A stretch of DNA of 64,000 bases from Comamonas piscis. Lineage in GTDB: Bacteria; Pseudomonadota; Gammaproteobacteria; Burkholderiales; Burkholderiaceae_C. Shown here in pieces: positions 8,360 to 16,639 of this stretch. A model generated the notes under the pieces. That model saw only the letters and a program-made list of their open reading frames with translations, was not told where the DNA came from and ran no database searches. The stretch is taken from positions 4,278,001 to 4,342,000 of the forward strand of contig NZ_CP058554.1 in the NCBI RefSeq assembly GCF_014109725.1, in the 5' to 3' direction. The first letter of the stretch is position 1; each line of letters opens with the position of its first letter. A program made the translations under genes and the position numbers.

Positions 8360-9608
8360 AGCGCAGTGCCTCCGCCGGGTTCACGCGGCTGGCACGCCAG
8401 CTGGGGTACAGGGTGGCCACAAAGGCCAGGATCAGGGAAATGACGGTGATCGGCACGATGTCGCTGCGCTGGGGCTCACTCGGCATCTGGCTGATCAAAT
8501 AGATGTCCTTGGGCAGGAAGCTGGTGTGCAGTGCGCGCTCGATGGCCGGCACGATCACATCGATATTGCAGGCAATGAGCAGGCCCAGGCCCAAACCGGC
8601 CAGGGTGCCGATCACACCCACCAGCGCGCCCTGCACCACAAACACGCCCATGATGCTGCGCGGGCTGGCGCCCAAGGTGCGCAGAATGGCGATATCGGCG
8701 CGCTTGTCGGTGACGGTCATCACCAGGGTGGTCACCAGGTTGAAGGCGGCCACGGCGACGATCAGGGTCAGGATGATGAACATCATGCGTTTCTCCACCT
8801 GGACGGCGGCAAACCAGGTCTTGTTCTGCTGCGTCCAGTCGCGGATCAGCAAATGGCCGCTCAGGCTGTGGGCCAACTGCTGGGTCACCTCGGGGGCCTG
8901 GTGCAGGTCCTTGAGCTTAAGGCGCACGCCCGTCGGGCCTTCCAGGCGGAATAAGCGCTCGGCATCCTCATGGTGCATCAGCACCAGGCTGGAGTCGTAC
9001 TCGTAGTGGCCGGAGTTGAAGGTGCCCACCACCTGCATCTGCTTGAGGCGGGGCACGGTGCCAGCCGGCGTGACTTGGCCGCTGGGCACGATCAGGGTGA
9101 CCTGGTCGCCCTGGCCCACGCCCAGAATGCGCGCCAGCTCCGAGCCCAGCACGACATTGAAGCTGCCCGGTGTGAGCGCCTGCAAACTGCTTTGGTCGAT
9201 GCCGGTGGTCATGTCGGTGACCTCGGGCTCCAGCGCCGGGTCAATGCCGCGCAGCAAGGCGCCGCGCATGTCTTCACCCCGGGCGACCAGCGCCTGGGCC
9301 GAAACAAAGGGCGCCGCGCCAATCACATTCGGGTTGGCCTTGGCCTCGGCAATGGTGCGGGCCGGGTCGGGCAAGGCATCGCCGCCGGGCGTGAAGATCT
9401 CGATGTGTGAGACCACGCTGAGCATGCGGTCGCGCACCTCTTTTTGAAAACCATTCATCACCGACAGCACGATGATCAAGGCCGCCACCCCCAAGGCAAT
9501 GCCCAGCATGGACACGCCCGAGATGAACGAAATAAACCCGTTGCGCCGGGTCGCCCGGCCTGCCCGGGTGTAGCGCCAGCCCAGCGCCAATTCATAGGGA
9601 ATTTGCAT
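8352..9608 (-). CDS. lolC: LolC/LolE-type lipoprotein-releasing permease
   Basis: A 418-residue inner-membrane protein with one N-terminal membrane segment (SGVSMLGIALGVAALIIVLS), a large periplasmic loop, and three C-terminal segments, ending EALRYE as FtsX/LolC proteins do. The start MQIPYELALGWRY (ATG at 9608) matches the family, so the 14 extra codons to 9650 are excluded. Only one permease gene is seen, so the transporter may be a LolC-type homodimer (LolF-like) or the partner is elsewhere. The gene is divergent from the next gene across 100 bp. Confidence 0.92.
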   Translation of the reverse strand: MQIPYELALGWRYTRAGRATRRNGFISFISGVSMLGIALGVAALIIVLSVMNGFQKEVRDRMLSVVSHIEIFTPGGDALPDPARTIAEAKANPNVIGAAPFVSAQALVARGEDMRGALLRGIDPALEPEVTDMTTGIDQSSLQALTPGSFNVVLGSELARILGVGQGDQVTLIVPSGQVTPAGTVPRLKQMQVVGTFNSGHYEYDSSLVLMHHEDAERLFRLEGPTGVRLKLKDLHQAPEVTQQLAHSLSGHLLIRDWTQQNKTWFAAVQVEKRMMFIILTLIVAVAAFNLVTTLVMTVTDKRADIAILRTLGASPRSIMGVFVVQGALVGVIGTLAGLGLGLLIACNIDVIVPAIERALHTSFLPKDIYLISQMPSEPQRSDIVPITVISLILAFVATLYPSWRASRVNPAEALRYE

Positions 9609-9708
9609 AAATCGTTCTAAAAATATATTTGGTGCTTGCTCACCGCCCATACAGCGCTATAAACCACTGCACCGCAAACCGCATTGTGGCATCGCCGACA
9701 ATAGACCC

Positions 9709-10629
9709 ATGTCGGAAAACCAGCATTTGATCATCTCTTACGCAGCCACGGACGAGCCAGGCTGCCAGCAGGCCTTGCAGACCCTGGCGCTGCCCAACCT
9801 GCAACGCCTGCTCAAGCAATGGTCCGTCAGCACCACCGACAACGGCGCGCTGGAAGATTTTGCCCCCCCGCATGAACGGGCCATGGCCCAGGCGCTGGGC
9901 CTGCCGCGCCAGGCCACGCCCTGGGCAGCACTGCAGCAGCTGCAAAACGGCCAGGCCCCAGGCGATGCCGGCTGGGCCTTTCTCACGCCCTGCCACTGGC
10001 AGATCTCGCCCGACCAAGTGCGCATGAGCGCGCTGGCGGCCGCGCAGATGAGCAACGAGGAATCGCGCAGCCTGCTGGCCATCATGGCGCCCTGGTTCAG
10101 CGAAGACGGCATTGAACTCGTCTACGACCGCCCCGACCGCTGGCTGGCGCGTGGCGATGTCTTCGCCCAGCTCGACACCGCTGCGCTCGACCGCATTGCG
10201 CTGCGTGATGTGCGGCCCTGGCTGCCCCACAAGGCCCAAGCCGCCGTGCTGCAGCGCCTGCAGACCGAGATGCAGATGCTGCTTTACACCCATGCCTTTA
10301 GCGATGCGCGCGAGGCCAGTGGCCGCGCACCGATCAATTCCTTCTGGATACACGGCGCAGGCGCCCTGCCCGCCGCCTACCAGCCCCCAGCCCAGCGCCC
10401 GGTGCTGAACACCGCGCTGCGCGACAGCGCCATGGACGCCAACTGGCCCGCCTGGCAGCAGCAGTGGCAGCAGCTGGACCAGACACTCGCCACAACTGGC
10501 CTGGCCCAGCTGACCCTGTGCGGCGAAAAAAATGCCATTACCCTGGAGCCGCTGGCTCAGGGCTGGTTACCCAAAATCAAGAAATGGCTGGGCAATCCCC
10601 AGCCGGCTGCGCTTCTGAGCTCCCTATGA
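9709..10629 (+). CDS. Conserved hypothetical protein (COG4255-like) coupled to recJ
   Basis: A 306-residue soluble protein without signal peptide or membrane segment. Recognisable features are an N-terminal strand HLIISYAA, a central WAFLTPCHWQISPDQVRM, then WFSEDGIELVYDRPDRWLA, and SFWIHGAGALP. It resembles a family found upstream of recJ in Burkholderiales, distantly described as phosphoglycerate-mutase-like in annotations, but no catalytic residues can be identified with confidence. Its TGA overlaps the recJ ATG (ATGA), a strong sign of translational coupling, so a role with RecJ in DNA repair or nucleotide handling is possible but unproven. Confidence 0.8.
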   Translation: MSENQHLIISYAATDEPGCQQALQTLALPNLQRLLKQWSVSTTDNGALEDFAPPHERAMAQALGLPRQATPWAALQQLQNGQAPGDAGWAFLTPCHWQISPDQVRMSALAAAQMSNEESRSLLAIMAPWFSEDGIELVYDRPDRWLARGDVFAQLDTAALDRIALRDVRPWLPHKAQAAVLQRLQTEMQMLLYTHAFSDAREASGRAPINSFWIHGAGALPAAYQPPAQRPVLNTALRDSAMDANWPAWQQQWQQLDQTLATTGLAQLTLCGEKNAITLEPLAQGWLPKIKKWLGNPQPAALLSSL

Positions 10630-12341
10630 AAATTCTGGCTAGAGATATTCCCCCGCGCACCGTCTGGGCGCTGGAGCAGGCAGGTGTGCACCCGCTGCTC
10701 GCCCGCCTGTTTGCCGCACGCGGCGTACAAGCTGTGGCCGAACTGGATGACGGCTTGTCCCAGCTGCTGCCGCCCACCGGCCTGCTGGGCACGCGTGAAG
10801 CGGCCCTGTTGCTGGCCGATGCGATTGGCCGCCAACAGCGCATCTGCGTGGTGGCCGATTACGACTGCGACGGCGCCACCGCCTGCGCGGTCGCCTTGCG
10901 CGGGCTGCGCATGCTGGGCGCCCAGCAAGTCAGCTACCTGGTGCCCGACCGCGTGGTCGATGGCTATGGGCTGACCGCAGCCATTGCCGAGCGCGTGCAC
11001 CAGCAAGGCGCGCAAGTGCTGGTGACCGTGGACAACGGCATCGCCAGCGTGGACGGTGTGGCCCGCGCCAAGGCGCTGGGCATGACGGTGATCGTCACCG
11101 ACCACCACCTGCCAGCAGCCACCTTGCCGGCGGCCGATGCCATCGTCAACCCCAACCAGCCCGGCTGCGGCTTTGCCAGCAAGGCCATGGCGGGGGTGGG
11201 CGTGATGTTTTACGTGCTGATGGCCTTGCGTGCCGAGCTGCGCGACCGGGGCGCCTTTGCCGACATGGCCCAGCCCCGGCTGGACAGCCTGCTGCCGCTG
11301 GTGGCGCTGGGCACCGTGGCCGATGTGGTCAAGCTCGATGCCAACAACCGCCGGCTTGTGGCCCAGGGCCTGCGCCGCATCCGCGCCGGCCATATGCCGC
11401 CTGGCCTGGGCGCGCTGTTCTCTGCCGCCAGCCGGCGTGCGGCGACAGCCAGCACCTTTGACTTTGGCTTTGCACTGGGCCCGCGCATCAACGCCGCCGG
11501 GCGCCTGGCCGATATGACCATCGGCATTGAATGCCTGCTGACCGACGACACCTTGCTGGCCGACACCCTGGCGCGCCAGCTGGACGCCATCAACCGCGAG
11601 CGCCGCGATATCGAAACAGGTATGCGCGAACACGCGATGCTGCTGGCCGAGGCCCTGTTTGAAGAGGGCACCGAGCCGCCACCGGCCGTCAGCGTGTTTG
11701 ACCCGGACTTCCACGAAGGCGTGGTCGGCATCGTCGCCTCGCGCATCAAGGACAAGCTGCACCGCCCCAGCTTTGTGTTTGCCGCCAGCAGCGCGCCCGG
11801 CCATGAGCATGAGCTCAAGGGCTCGGGCCGTTCGATCCCTGGCTTCCATCTGCGCGATGCGCTGGACCTGGTGGCCAAGCGCCACCCCGGCGTGCTGATC
11901 AAATTTGGCGGCCATGCGATGGCGGCGGGCTGCACGATTGCGCTGGACGATTTCGAGGTGTTTGAGCAGGCGCTTGCCCAGGTCGCGCAGGAATGGCTGG
12001 ACGAGCGCACCCTCACCCGCCAGTTGGAGACCGATGGCCCACTGCCGGTGCAGTTCCGCCATGCCGAGACGGTGGACACGATCAACAGCCAGGTCTGGGG
12101 CCAGGGCTTTGCACCGCCCACGTTCAGCGAGGAGCTGGAGGTCATCAGCCAGCGCCTGGTCGGTGAAAAGCACCTGTCGCTCAAGCTGCGCCACCAGGGC
12201 GAGATGGTCGATGGCATCTGGTTTGGCCATACCGAGCCCCTGCCGGCCAAGGTGTTGCTGGCCTTCCGGCTCGACATCAATGAGTGGCAGGGCCAGCGCA
12301 AGCTGCAGTTTCTGGTCGAAGGCGCACAGCTGCCGGGTTGA
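10626..12341 (+). CDS. recJ: RecJ, single-stranded-DNA-specific 5'-3' exonuclease
   Basis: A 571-residue protein of normal RecJ length. The DHH phosphoesterase motifs are visible: ADYDCDG (residues 77-83, metal-binding Asp pair), VTVDNGI, and VTDHH near 157-161. The C-terminal DHHA1 part has KFGGHAMAAGC near 427. RecJ degrades single-stranded DNA in RecFOR recombination, mismatch repair and base-excision repair. The frame is open from 10464, but the ATG at 10626, overlapping the previous stop, begins MKILARDIPPRTVWALEQAG as in the family. The Cys in DYDCDG replaces the commoner Val and is not expected to affect metal binding. Confidence 0.95.
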   Translation: MKILARDIPPRTVWALEQAGVHPLLARLFAARGVQAVAELDDGLSQLLPPTGLLGTREAALLLADAIGRQQRICVVADYDCDGATACAVALRGLRMLGAQQVSYLVPDRVVDGYGLTAAIAERVHQQGAQVLVTVDNGIASVDGVARAKALGMTVIVTDHHLPAATLPAADAIVNPNQPGCGFASKAMAGVGVMFYVLMALRAELRDRGAFADMAQPRLDSLLPLVALGTVADVVKLDANNRRLVAQGLRRIRAGHMPPGLGALFSAASRRAATASTFDFGFALGPRINAAGRLADMTIGIECLLTDDTLLADTLARQLDAINRERRDIETGMREHAMLLAEALFEEGTEPPPAVSVFDPDFHEGVVGIVASRIKDKLHRPSFVFAASSAPGHEHELKGSGRSIPGFHLRDALDLVAKRHPGVLIKFGGHAMAAGCTIALDDFEVFEQALAQVAQEWLDERTLTRQLETDGPLPVQFRHAETVDTINSQVWGQGFAPPTFSEELEVISQRLVGEKHLSLKLRHQGEMVDGIWFGHTEPLPAKVLLAFRLDINEWQGQRKLQFLVEGAQLPG

Positions 12342-12388
12342 TGGCGCTTTTGAGCTGCGCACAGACATTTACCAAATGTTAGGGGAAT

Positions 12389-12409
12389 AGCGGCCAAACT
12401 GCGGCCGCT
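12389..12409 (+). terminator. Weak stem-loop after recJ
   Basis: Perfect 7-bp inverted repeat AGCGGCC / GGCCGCT with a 7-base loop, 48 bp after the recJ stop. It has no strong T-run directly after it (a TTTT occurs about 10 bp on), so termination is only probable. The 274 bp between recJ and the next gene otherwise hold a possible but unsupported 42-codon ORF. Confidence 0.4.
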
Positions 12410-12615
12410 TGTCACCGCAGTTTTCTAAAATATGCGCTGGGTTATTCTCTGCGGCGCACAAGGCTGCAGCGATGCAACCGCCGTGGATGGCCAAGCGGCA
12501 TGGCAGGCTTCGCAGCCCCGGATGGGCGCAGAGGCCATCGCTTGGTTATTCAGAATTTGAATATTAACTTTCCGGCCATCTGCTTCAAGTTGGCTGCTAG
12601 ACAAGCTGAGACTCC

Positions 12616-13875
12616 ATGAGCAATATTTCCGTGGCCGTGCTGGGCGCCGGCATGGTGGGCGTTGCCAGCGCATTGGCGCTGCAGAAAAAGGGCTTCCGCG
12701 TGACCTTGCTCGACCGGCTCGCCCCTGGCGAAGAGACCTCTTACGGCAACGCGGGGGTGATCGCACGCAGCTCGCTGATGCCCTTCAACAATCCCAGCCT
12801 CTGGGGTAACCTGCCGGTGCTGCTGAAGAACCAGAGCGCGGGCTTTCGCTACCAGGCGCAGTTTTTGCTGCAAAACCTGGGCTGGGCGGCGCGCTTTGTG
12901 GCCCAGGCGCGCAGAACGGCGTTTGAGGAAACGACCACGGCGCTGGACAGCCTCATCCGCCTGTCGATGACCGAGCATGCCCAGCTGCTGCGCGCCAGTG
13001 GCGCCGCGCACCGCATGCGCGACAACGGCTGGATGTTCCTCTACCGCCAATCCGCCGCCTTTGCCGGTGGCGCGCTGGCACGCGAGCGCATGGCGCACTT
13101 TGGCGTGGCCACTGAGGTGCTGGAGCGCGACCATATCCGCCAGCTGGAACCGGCGCTGAACCCCATATTTGAGCGCGCGCTCTGGGTCAAGGACACCTGG
13201 TCGGTGGACAGCCCCGGCGATGTCGTCAAGGCCTATGCCGAGCTGTTCCGCAAGCAAGGCGGGCAGTATGCGCAGGCCCGCATCAAGACCGTGGAGCCGC
13301 TGGCCGGCAGCCGCTGGCGCATCCGCGCCGATGGTGCGCAAGATGGCCTGGAGGCCGACCGGGTGGTGGTCGCGCTGGGGCCCTGGAGCCGCCAGTTCAT
13401 GGCGACCCTGGGCGTGAAGGTGCCGATGGCTTATGAGCGCGGCTACCACATGCACTTTGCGCCACCCGCATCCTGCAATATCTCGCGCCCGGTGTACGAC
13501 ACCGCCGGCGCCTATGTGCTGAGCCCCATGGAGCAAGGCCTGCGCTTGACCAGTGGTGTGGAACTGACCGATATTGACGCCCCCACCAATCCGGTGCAGC
13601 TGGGCCTGGCCGAGGCCGCCGCACGTGAGGCGATTGACATGGGCCAGGCACTAGAGCCTGCACCCTGGATGGGCAGCCGCCCCACCTTGCCCGACAGCCG
13701 CCCCATCATTGGCGCGATGCCGGGCCAGCGCAATCTTTGGCTGGCCTTTGGCCACCAGCACATTGGCTTTAGCACCGGGCCGGGGACGGGCGCCATTTTG
13801 GCGGCGTTGATGCGCGGGGATGATGCGCCGGTCGATGTGCGGCCATTCCGCGCCGAGCGTTTCCTCAAAGGCTAG
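12616..13875 (+). CDS. D-amino-acid dehydrogenase-like FAD oxidoreductase (DAO family)
   Basis: A 419-residue flavoprotein with an N-terminal FAD-binding Rossmann motif VLGAGMVGVASALALQKKG, a second dinucleotide signature RVVVALGPWSR, the substrate-domain segment YERGYHMHF, and the C-terminal FAD closure SRPTLPDSRPIIG with FGHQHIGFSTGPGTG. This is the DadA class. It would oxidise D-amino acids to 2-oxo acids and pass electrons to quinones or the membrane. It converges with an operon for an amino-acid importer, an Lrp-type regulator and an Asp/Glu-type racemase, which supports a role in D-amino-acid use. The substrate cannot be read from sequence; other DAO-family amine or imino-acid oxidases remain possible. 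Confidence 0.82.
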   Translation: MSNISVAVLGAGMVGVASALALQKKGFRVTLLDRLAPGEETSYGNAGVIARSSLMPFNNPSLWGNLPVLLKNQSAGFRYQAQFLLQNLGWAARFVAQARRTAFEETTTALDSLIRLSMTEHAQLLRASGAAHRMRDNGWMFLYRQSAAFAGGALARERMAHFGVATEVLERDHIRQLEPALNPIFERALWVKDTWSVDSPGDVVKAYAELFRKQGGQYAQARIKTVEPLAGSRWRIRADGAQDGLEADRVVVALGPWSRQFMATLGVKVPMAYERGYHMHFAPPASCNISRPVYDTAGAYVLSPMEQGLRLTSGVELTDIDAPTNPVQLGLAEAAAREAIDMGQALEPAPWMGSRPTLPDSRPIIGAMPGQRNLWLAFGHQHIGFSTGPGTGAILAALMRGDDAPVDVRPFRAERFLKG

Positions 13876-13917
13876 TCGTGCCAGCGCCCTGGCCGCAAGG
13901 CCGGGCGCGTTAGGGCA

Positions 13918-14610
13918 TCAGGCTGGCAATGCAGCCCAGCGCTGCGCCAGCAGGCTCACCACATCGTGTACCGGCAAGCCCGTAGCGCTTGCTACCGCAT
14001 CGCGGTAGACCGGCATATTGGTGCACTCCAGCACAATCGTTTGCACCTGCGGATGGGCCTGGCACAGGGCGACTGCGGCAGCGACCACCTCTCGCTCAGC
14101 CTGGGTGATGTCCATGTGGAGTGCATTGCCGAGGATGCGCGTGGCAAATTCGCCGTCCGGCGTCACACCTTGAACCGGTGTGCCAACGGGTACGCCAGCG
14201 GCGGCCAGAATGCGTGGCGTCAGGCTGGCTGCTGCGATGGTGACCACGCCGGGTTGCGGTAAGTGCGCGCACTGCAGCAGGCTAGAGCTGACGACGGGCA
14301 CATCCACACTCCCGGCCAGCAGATCCTGGTAGGCAGCCAAAAAGCCGCAGCTGGTGGTGATCATTGCCGCGCCCTGCGCTTGCATCGTGCGGGCGGCATC
14401 GACAAAGGGCTGCACAAAGCGGGGATCGGCTTCGCGCACAATCTTGGCGGGCGAGGCGCCTTGCACCTTGTGCATCTGCACGGGGATGCCCAGCGCTGCC
14501 CAGGTCTGCAGGTTGCCGATGTCGCCGGGCGGGCGCGGAAACAGCGTGTCCAGCATCAGAATGCCGAGAAACGGCGCCGTGGGCGCGGGTGCGGCGGACA
14601 GGGGCAGCAT
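13918..14610 (-). CDS. Aspartate/glutamate (hydantoin)-racemase family protein
   Basis: A 230-residue protein with the paired catalytic cysteines of cofactor-independent racemases: TTSCGF (Cys88) and LECTNMP (Cys196), plus PVVSSSLLQ in between. It probably interconverts L- and D-amino acids or acts on a related small acid. Pro/Ala-rich residues precede the core, so the true start could be slightly further in. It is the last gene of an apparent five-gene operon (importer, regulator, racemase), starting 8 bp after the Lrp-type gene, and it ends 42 bp from the convergent DadA-like gene. Substrate is undetermined; hydantoin or maleate-type activities are alternatives. Confidence 0.8.
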   Translation of the reverse strand: MLPLSAAPAPTAPFLGILMLDTLFPRPPGDIGNLQTWAALGIPVQMHKVQGASPAKIVREADPRFVQPFVDAARTMQAQGAAMITTSCGFLAAYQDLLAGSVDVPVVSSSLLQCAHLPQPGVVTIAAASLTPRILAAAGVPVGTPVQGVTPDGEFATRILGNALHMDITQAEREVVAAAVALCQAHPQVQTIVLECTNMPVYRDAVASATGLPVHDVVSLLAQRWAALPA

Positions 14611-14618
14611 GGCAGGTG

Positions 14619-15089
14619 TCAGTCGAGCAAGGGCATGGCGGGCAGCGCGCCACGGCGGTCGATCTTGCGGCTCAGCACCACCGAGGTGTAGGTCTGGCGA
14701 ATGCCCTCGATCAGGCCGATGCGGTCCAGCAGCGCATCGAGCTTTTCGTTGGAATCGCAGCGCAGAAAGATCATGTAGTCATGCTGGCCGGACACGGCCG
14801 AGACCTCTTCCACCTCGGGAATGCTCTCCAACACCTGCATGACGGCCTGGGCAGTCTTGGGCATCACGCTGATGCCGCAGTAGGCACGCACGGCCGACTG
14901 CTCCAGCTTGGAGCCCAGGCGCACGCCGTAACCGGCGATGACGCCCTCTTTCTCCAGCCGCGCAATGCGGGCCACCACGGTAGTACGTGCCAGGTTCAGC
15001 TTGCGCGCCAGCTTGGCGGTGGATTCACGCGCATCGGCCTGCAACAGCGCCAGCAACTTGCGGTCAATATCGTCGAGTCGAAAATCCAT
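14619..15089 (-). CDS. Lrp/AsnC-family transcriptional regulator
   Basis: A 156-residue protein with an N-terminal winged helix-turn-helix (LDDIDRKLLALLQADARES through LARTTVVARIARLEKEGVI) and a C-terminal RAM/AsnC ligand domain (about 65-140, with the SGQHDYMIFLRC segment). GGGGAA lies just upstream of the ATG. It lies inside the operon between the ABC ATPase (15 bp) and the racemase (8 bp), so it probably senses the imported amino acid and controls this operon and perhaps the converging dehydrogenase gene. Confidence 0.92.
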   Translation of the reverse strand: MDFRLDDIDRKLLALLQADARESTAKLARKLNLARTTVVARIARLEKEGVIAGYGVRLGSKLEQSAVRAYCGISVMPKTAQAVMQVLESIPEVEEVSAVSGQHDYMIFLRCDSNEKLDALLDRIGLIEGIRQTYTSVVLSRKIDRRGALPAMPLLD

Positions 15090-15104
15090 AGGTTCCCCTG
15101 CTTG

Positions 15105-15878
15105 TTATACGGCGTGGCCGATGATACGGCCCAAAAAGCTGCGCGTGGCTTCGTGTTGCGGGTTGTCGATCACCTGCGAAGGGGGACCCTCCTCGACCAC
15201 CACGCCATCGCGCATGAAGACCACCTTGTCGGCCACCTCGCGCGCAAAGGCGATCTCATGGGTCACGAGGATCATGGTCATGCCGTCCTTGGCCAGCGAC
15301 TGGATCACCTGCAGCACCTCGCCGACCAGCTCGGGGTCTAGCGCAGAAGTGGCTTCGTCAAACAGCATCACGCTGGGCTGCATGGCCAGCGCGCGGGCAA
15401 TGGCCACGCGTTGCTTCTGGCCGCCGGAGAGCTGGTCGGGCATCATCTGCGCGCGCTCAGCCAGGCCTACCTTTTGCAGCAGCGCCGTGGCACGGGCCTC
15501 GGCTTCCGCCTTGCTGATGCGCAAGACCGTAAGCGGGCCTTCCATCACGTTTTGCAGCACCGTCATGTGCGGGAACAGGTTGAAGTGCTGGAACACCATG
15601 CCGGTGCGGGCGCGGAAGCCTGCGAGCACCTTGTCCTTGGGCAGCTGGGTTTGCTTGCCGCTGAAAGCCAGCGACTGCGCATCGACCCGCACATCGCCGC
15701 CATCGGGGACGGTCAGCAGGTTGATGCAGCGCAGCAGGGTGGATTTGCCCGAGCCCGAGGGCCCGATCAGGGCCACCACCTGGCCCCGGTTGACATCCAG
15801 GCAGATGTCCTTGAGCACTTCAAGCTGGCCGAAGGACTTTTTCAGGCCACGAATACAGATGAGCGGTTGGTCTTGCAT
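15105..15878 (-). CDS. Polar amino-acid ABC transporter ATPase (GlnQ/GltL type)
   Basis: A 257-residue ABC ATPase: Walker A GPSGSGKST (39-47), MVFQHFNLFPHMTVLQNVMEG (the hallmark of the PAAT family), signature LSGGQKQR near 149, Walker B VMLFDEATSALDPE and the H-loop VTHEIAFAREV. It drives uptake with the permease encoded directly upstream (1 bp gap). Only one permease gene is present, so the transporter probably uses a permease homodimer. Confidence 0.95.
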   Translation of the reverse strand: MQDQPLICIRGLKKSFGQLEVLKDICLDVNRGQVVALIGPSGSGKSTLLRCINLLTVPDGGDVRVDAQSLAFSGKQTQLPKDKVLAGFRARTGMVFQHFNLFPHMTVLQNVMEGPLTVLRISKAEAEARATALLQKVGLAERAQMMPDQLSGGQKQRVAIARALAMQPSVMLFDEATSALDPELVGEVLQVIQSLAKDGMTMILVTHEIAFAREVADKVVFMRDGVVVEEGPPSQVIDNPQHEATRSFLGRIIGHAV

Positions 15879-15879
15879 C

Positions 15880-16545
15880 TCAGGCCTCCTTGGCAGCGCT
15901 GCCGTGCTCCAGGCGCTTGGCCCACAAAGTCACCGGGAAAAGAATCAGGAAATAGGTGATGGCGATGAAGGTGTAGACCTCCAGCGGGCGGTAGGTGTCA
16001 TGCGCAATCACCTGGCCTTGGTAGAGCAGATCAGGCACGGCCAGCACCATCAGCAAGGAGGTGTTCTTGAGCTGCAGGATCGACTGGTTGACCAGTGGCG
16101 GAATCATCTTGCGGAAAGCCTGGGGCAGGATGATGCGGTGCATCACCTGGAAGCGCGTCATGCCAATCGCCTGGCCGGCTTCGGTCTGGCCGATGTCAGT
16201 GCTGATGATGCCGCCCCGGATGATTTCGGAATAGAACGCACCGCCGTATAGCGACAGACACAGCGCAGCGGCCACGGGCGCGCTCATCTCGATACCGGTG
16301 AGCACCGGCAGCGCGTAGTAGAACCACATCAACTGCACGAGCACTGGCGTACAGCGAAACACCTCGACAAAGGCGCGCAGCGGCGCGGTGATGATCTTGT
16401 TGCTGGACAAACGGCCCAGCCCCGCCACCAGGCCAACGGCCAGGCCGCCGAGCACGCAAATCACCGTAAACAGCAAGGTGTAGCCCACACCGCCGACCAG
16501 CAGCATGCGGTACTTCCACAGGAAAGCAAAGTCCCACTCGTACAT
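15880..16545 (-). CDS. Polar amino-acid ABC transporter permease
   Basis: A 221-residue inner-membrane protein with about five hydrophobic segments and the EAA-loop pattern GQTEAGQAIGMTRFQVMHR followed by ILPQAFRKMIPP, which contacts the ATPase. The N-terminus WKYRMLLVGGVGYTLLFTV is typical of HisM/GltK-type permeases. The gene follows the binding-protein gene after a 94-bp spacer containing two stem-loops. Confidence 0.93.
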   Translation of the reverse strand: MYEWDFAFLWKYRMLLVGGVGYTLLFTVICVLGGLAVGLVAGLGRLSSNKIITAPLRAFVEVFRCTPVLVQLMWFYYALPVLTGIEMSAPVAAALCLSLYGGAFYSEIIRGGIISTDIGQTEAGQAIGMTRFQVMHRIILPQAFRKMIPPLVNQSILQLKNTSLLMVLAVPDLLYQGQVIAHDTYRPLEVYTFIAITYFLILFPVTLWAKRLEHGSAAKEA

Positions 16546-16568
16546 AAATCAACCTACCTTTAACGCAT

Positions 16569-16605
16569 ACACCCCGGAGGCAGCATGCGGCTGCAACCGG
16601 GGTGT
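16569..16605 (-). terminator. Stem-loop between binding-protein and permease genes (attenuator type)
   Basis: Perfect 9-bp outer stem ACACCCCGG / CCGGGGTGT with a nested GCAGC / GCTGC stem inside. It follows the binding-protein gene. In ABC operons such hairpins commonly protect the binding-protein mRNA or partly terminate transcription so that the soluble protein is made in excess; that role is inferred here. Confidence 0.6.
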
Positions 16606-16607
16606 TT

Positions 16608-16630
16608 CACATGGGCAGAACGCCCATGTG
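16608..16630 (-). repeat. Second stem-loop next to the first
   Basis: Perfect 9-bp inverted repeat CACATGGGC / GCCCATGTG with a 5-base loop, lying 2 bp from the larger hairpin and 10 bp from the binding-protein stop codon. The tandem pair suggests a composite mRNA-stabilising or attenuating element. Confidence 0.55.
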
Positions 16631-16639
16631 GACCAACCA

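Noticed and set aside
10557..12368. 603-codon frame on the minus strand
   Set aside because: Antisense shadow of recJ, which has clear catalytic motifs.
12432..12560. 42-codon ORF (MRWVILCGAQGC...) between recJ and the DadA-like gene
   Set aside because: No ribosome binding site and no recognisable pattern; kept only as a note.
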